From Metaphire vulgaris (lineage: Eukaryota; Annelida; Clitellata; Crassiclitellata; Megascolecidae), in NCBI GenBank assembly GCA_018105865.1, contig CM030832.1, positions 10,609,656 through 10,673,655 on the forward strand: a stretch of 64,000 nt of DNA. Reading direction: 5' to 3'. Positions 62,725-64,000 of this stretch are shown one piece after another. Below the pieces are notes generated by a model. It searched no databases and was not told where the DNA came from. It worked only from the letters and a program-made list of their open reading frames with translations. The stretch's first letter is position 1. Each line of letters opens with the position of its first letter. A program made the translations under genes and the position numbers.

Positions 62725-62999
62725 GCGCGCCGTCGCCGACGTAACTCCGCCGCTGCCGTCGCCGTCGTCGTCGTCGTCGTCCTGACGCTTCCTGTGCTTG
62801 CTGTTGTCTTGTGCGTGTCTTGGAGCGATCAGACGGCACTTCTGTTAAACTACGTGCGCCGCGCCCGATGCCGAGCACTATCGACGCCGCGCATGCGCAC
62901 TCGCACGAATCTATAGCTCCTCGATTCAAAAGCACTTCTCAATGCGTTTCTTATTCCGAATATCATATGTCCATGACAACTGCTGCTGCTGCTACCTTG

Positions 63000-63038
63000 T
63001 AGTCGTTTACACTTTCTTCTTCATAGTCGTCGTCATCA

Positions 63039-63069
<31 letters not shown>

Positions 63070-64000
63070 TGTCATGAAAAGCCCAATGCATCGTCATCAT
63101 TCTTCGTAATTGGCTGTTGCATTCTTAGTCAATCTTAGTTGTCGTCTATTCAGATGAAAATAGATTAATTATAGTAGATTATAGCATGATTATTAAGACT
63201 TTTTAACGGACACACAGGTGTTTTATTCAGGCGACGATGACGTCACAGACAGTCTTCAGAATCGAATACAAAGCGAAAAAATCTTTCGAGATACAGAAAC
63301 AGAGAGAGAGAGAGAGAGAGAGAGAATGAATGAACACGCTGACATCAGACAAATAGCTGTATCGTGGAGACAAATCAGCAGAATTTACAAACGAAGAACT
63401 ACCTTATAGGCCTAGAGTGAGATTAATGATGGTAAACCTACATCTTGCCTCTTCCTGTGTATATAGCTAACGCCCATTTATAATGGAAGACATAACAAAA
63501 CTTTTCTAAAACAGTGCACATCACTACGTTCCGATGTATCTTAATTAGTGTAGGGGCCCTATTCCTTCAATCCTAATCAAACTATAATTATATTATTATT
63601 CGTGTCTTTCTATGTTCGTATGCATTCTACTGTTCGCTTGTAGGTAATATTATGTTCTCGTGTGATTATTGGGCTTTGTCTTAGTCTTCAGCTGATTGCT
63701 GCTGTAAGCGTCGTTTCAGATCGGCGCTGGTTTTTTTAAATGTAAATATTTGATACGGACGAGTTTTATACGTCGCAGCTTCTCCTTGTCAGGTTTGCGT
63801 GCGTCGTCTAAATGTCGCCGCCCGTCGGTGAGTGTGTTTTGTCTGTAAACGAAATCTACGCGGCGAAGCGCTGCTAAGATTTTTGCCGTTGCGCTCGGCG
63901 TGACATAAAAATCCGTCGCAGTGCTGCTGCTGCTGCTGCCGCTGCTGCTGCTGATGGCATCGAAAATCTTTCGAGCGGTCGAACGCTGACAGGTAAACGG
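63000..64000. other. upstream flank, no gene established
   Basis: GTC microsatellite at 63020-63071, GA run at 63301-63325, and CpG-rich sequence from 63760 with GCT repeats at 63921-63953. A plus-strand donor-like GACAG|gtaaac at 63992 could end a non-coding first exon of a divergent gene; this is a guess. Confidence 0.3.

Overview
The window is animal nuclear DNA, probably from a marine invertebrate deuterostome; an echinoderm is plausible but not proven. Its genes are split into short exons with GT/AG introns, and about half of it is microsatellites and cut-and-paste transposon debris. There is no operon-like layout, CRISPR array or rRNA. Two protein-coding genes point tail to tail. At the left, plus strand, 988-5343 holds the last seven exons of a gene whose C-terminus looks like the PLEKHA5/6/7 family of pleckstrin-homology adaptor proteins; its 5' part lies outside the window.

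The main gene is on the minus strand, from the ATG at 61908 to the stop at 11652. It is a complete THSD7 orthologue (thrombospondin type-1 domain-containing 7). I assembled 24 coding exons whose phases all agree. They total 4872 nt, or 1623 residues: signal peptide, a long tandem run of TSP1 repeats, a membrane-proximal EGF-like cysteine cluster, one transmembrane helix and a cytoplasmic tail of about 95 residues. Intron 1 (42956-61781) is about 18.8 kb and contains no supported gene. A CpG-rich stretch with a TATA box and several CRE-like sites lies upstream of the start codon.

Almost everything else is mobile DNA. More than twenty short hAT-type elements start with CAG or a near match and mostly carry 8-bp target duplications; several are nested inside one another. 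Other elements are two MITE copies with 3-bp duplications, a Ginger/KRBA2-like element with terminal repeats of about 150 bp, a Mutator-like fold-back element with a 9-bp duplication, a broken RTE-like LINE with a 13-bp duplication, tRNA-like SINEs, and a decayed METAP2 retrocopy next to a LINE C-terminal fragment in intron 17. Several elements lie 20-30 bp from THSD7 splice acceptors. The most distinctive signal is a motif close to GACAAGCAAAAAAGGTCAT, found in at least nine hAT-like elements with differing ends.
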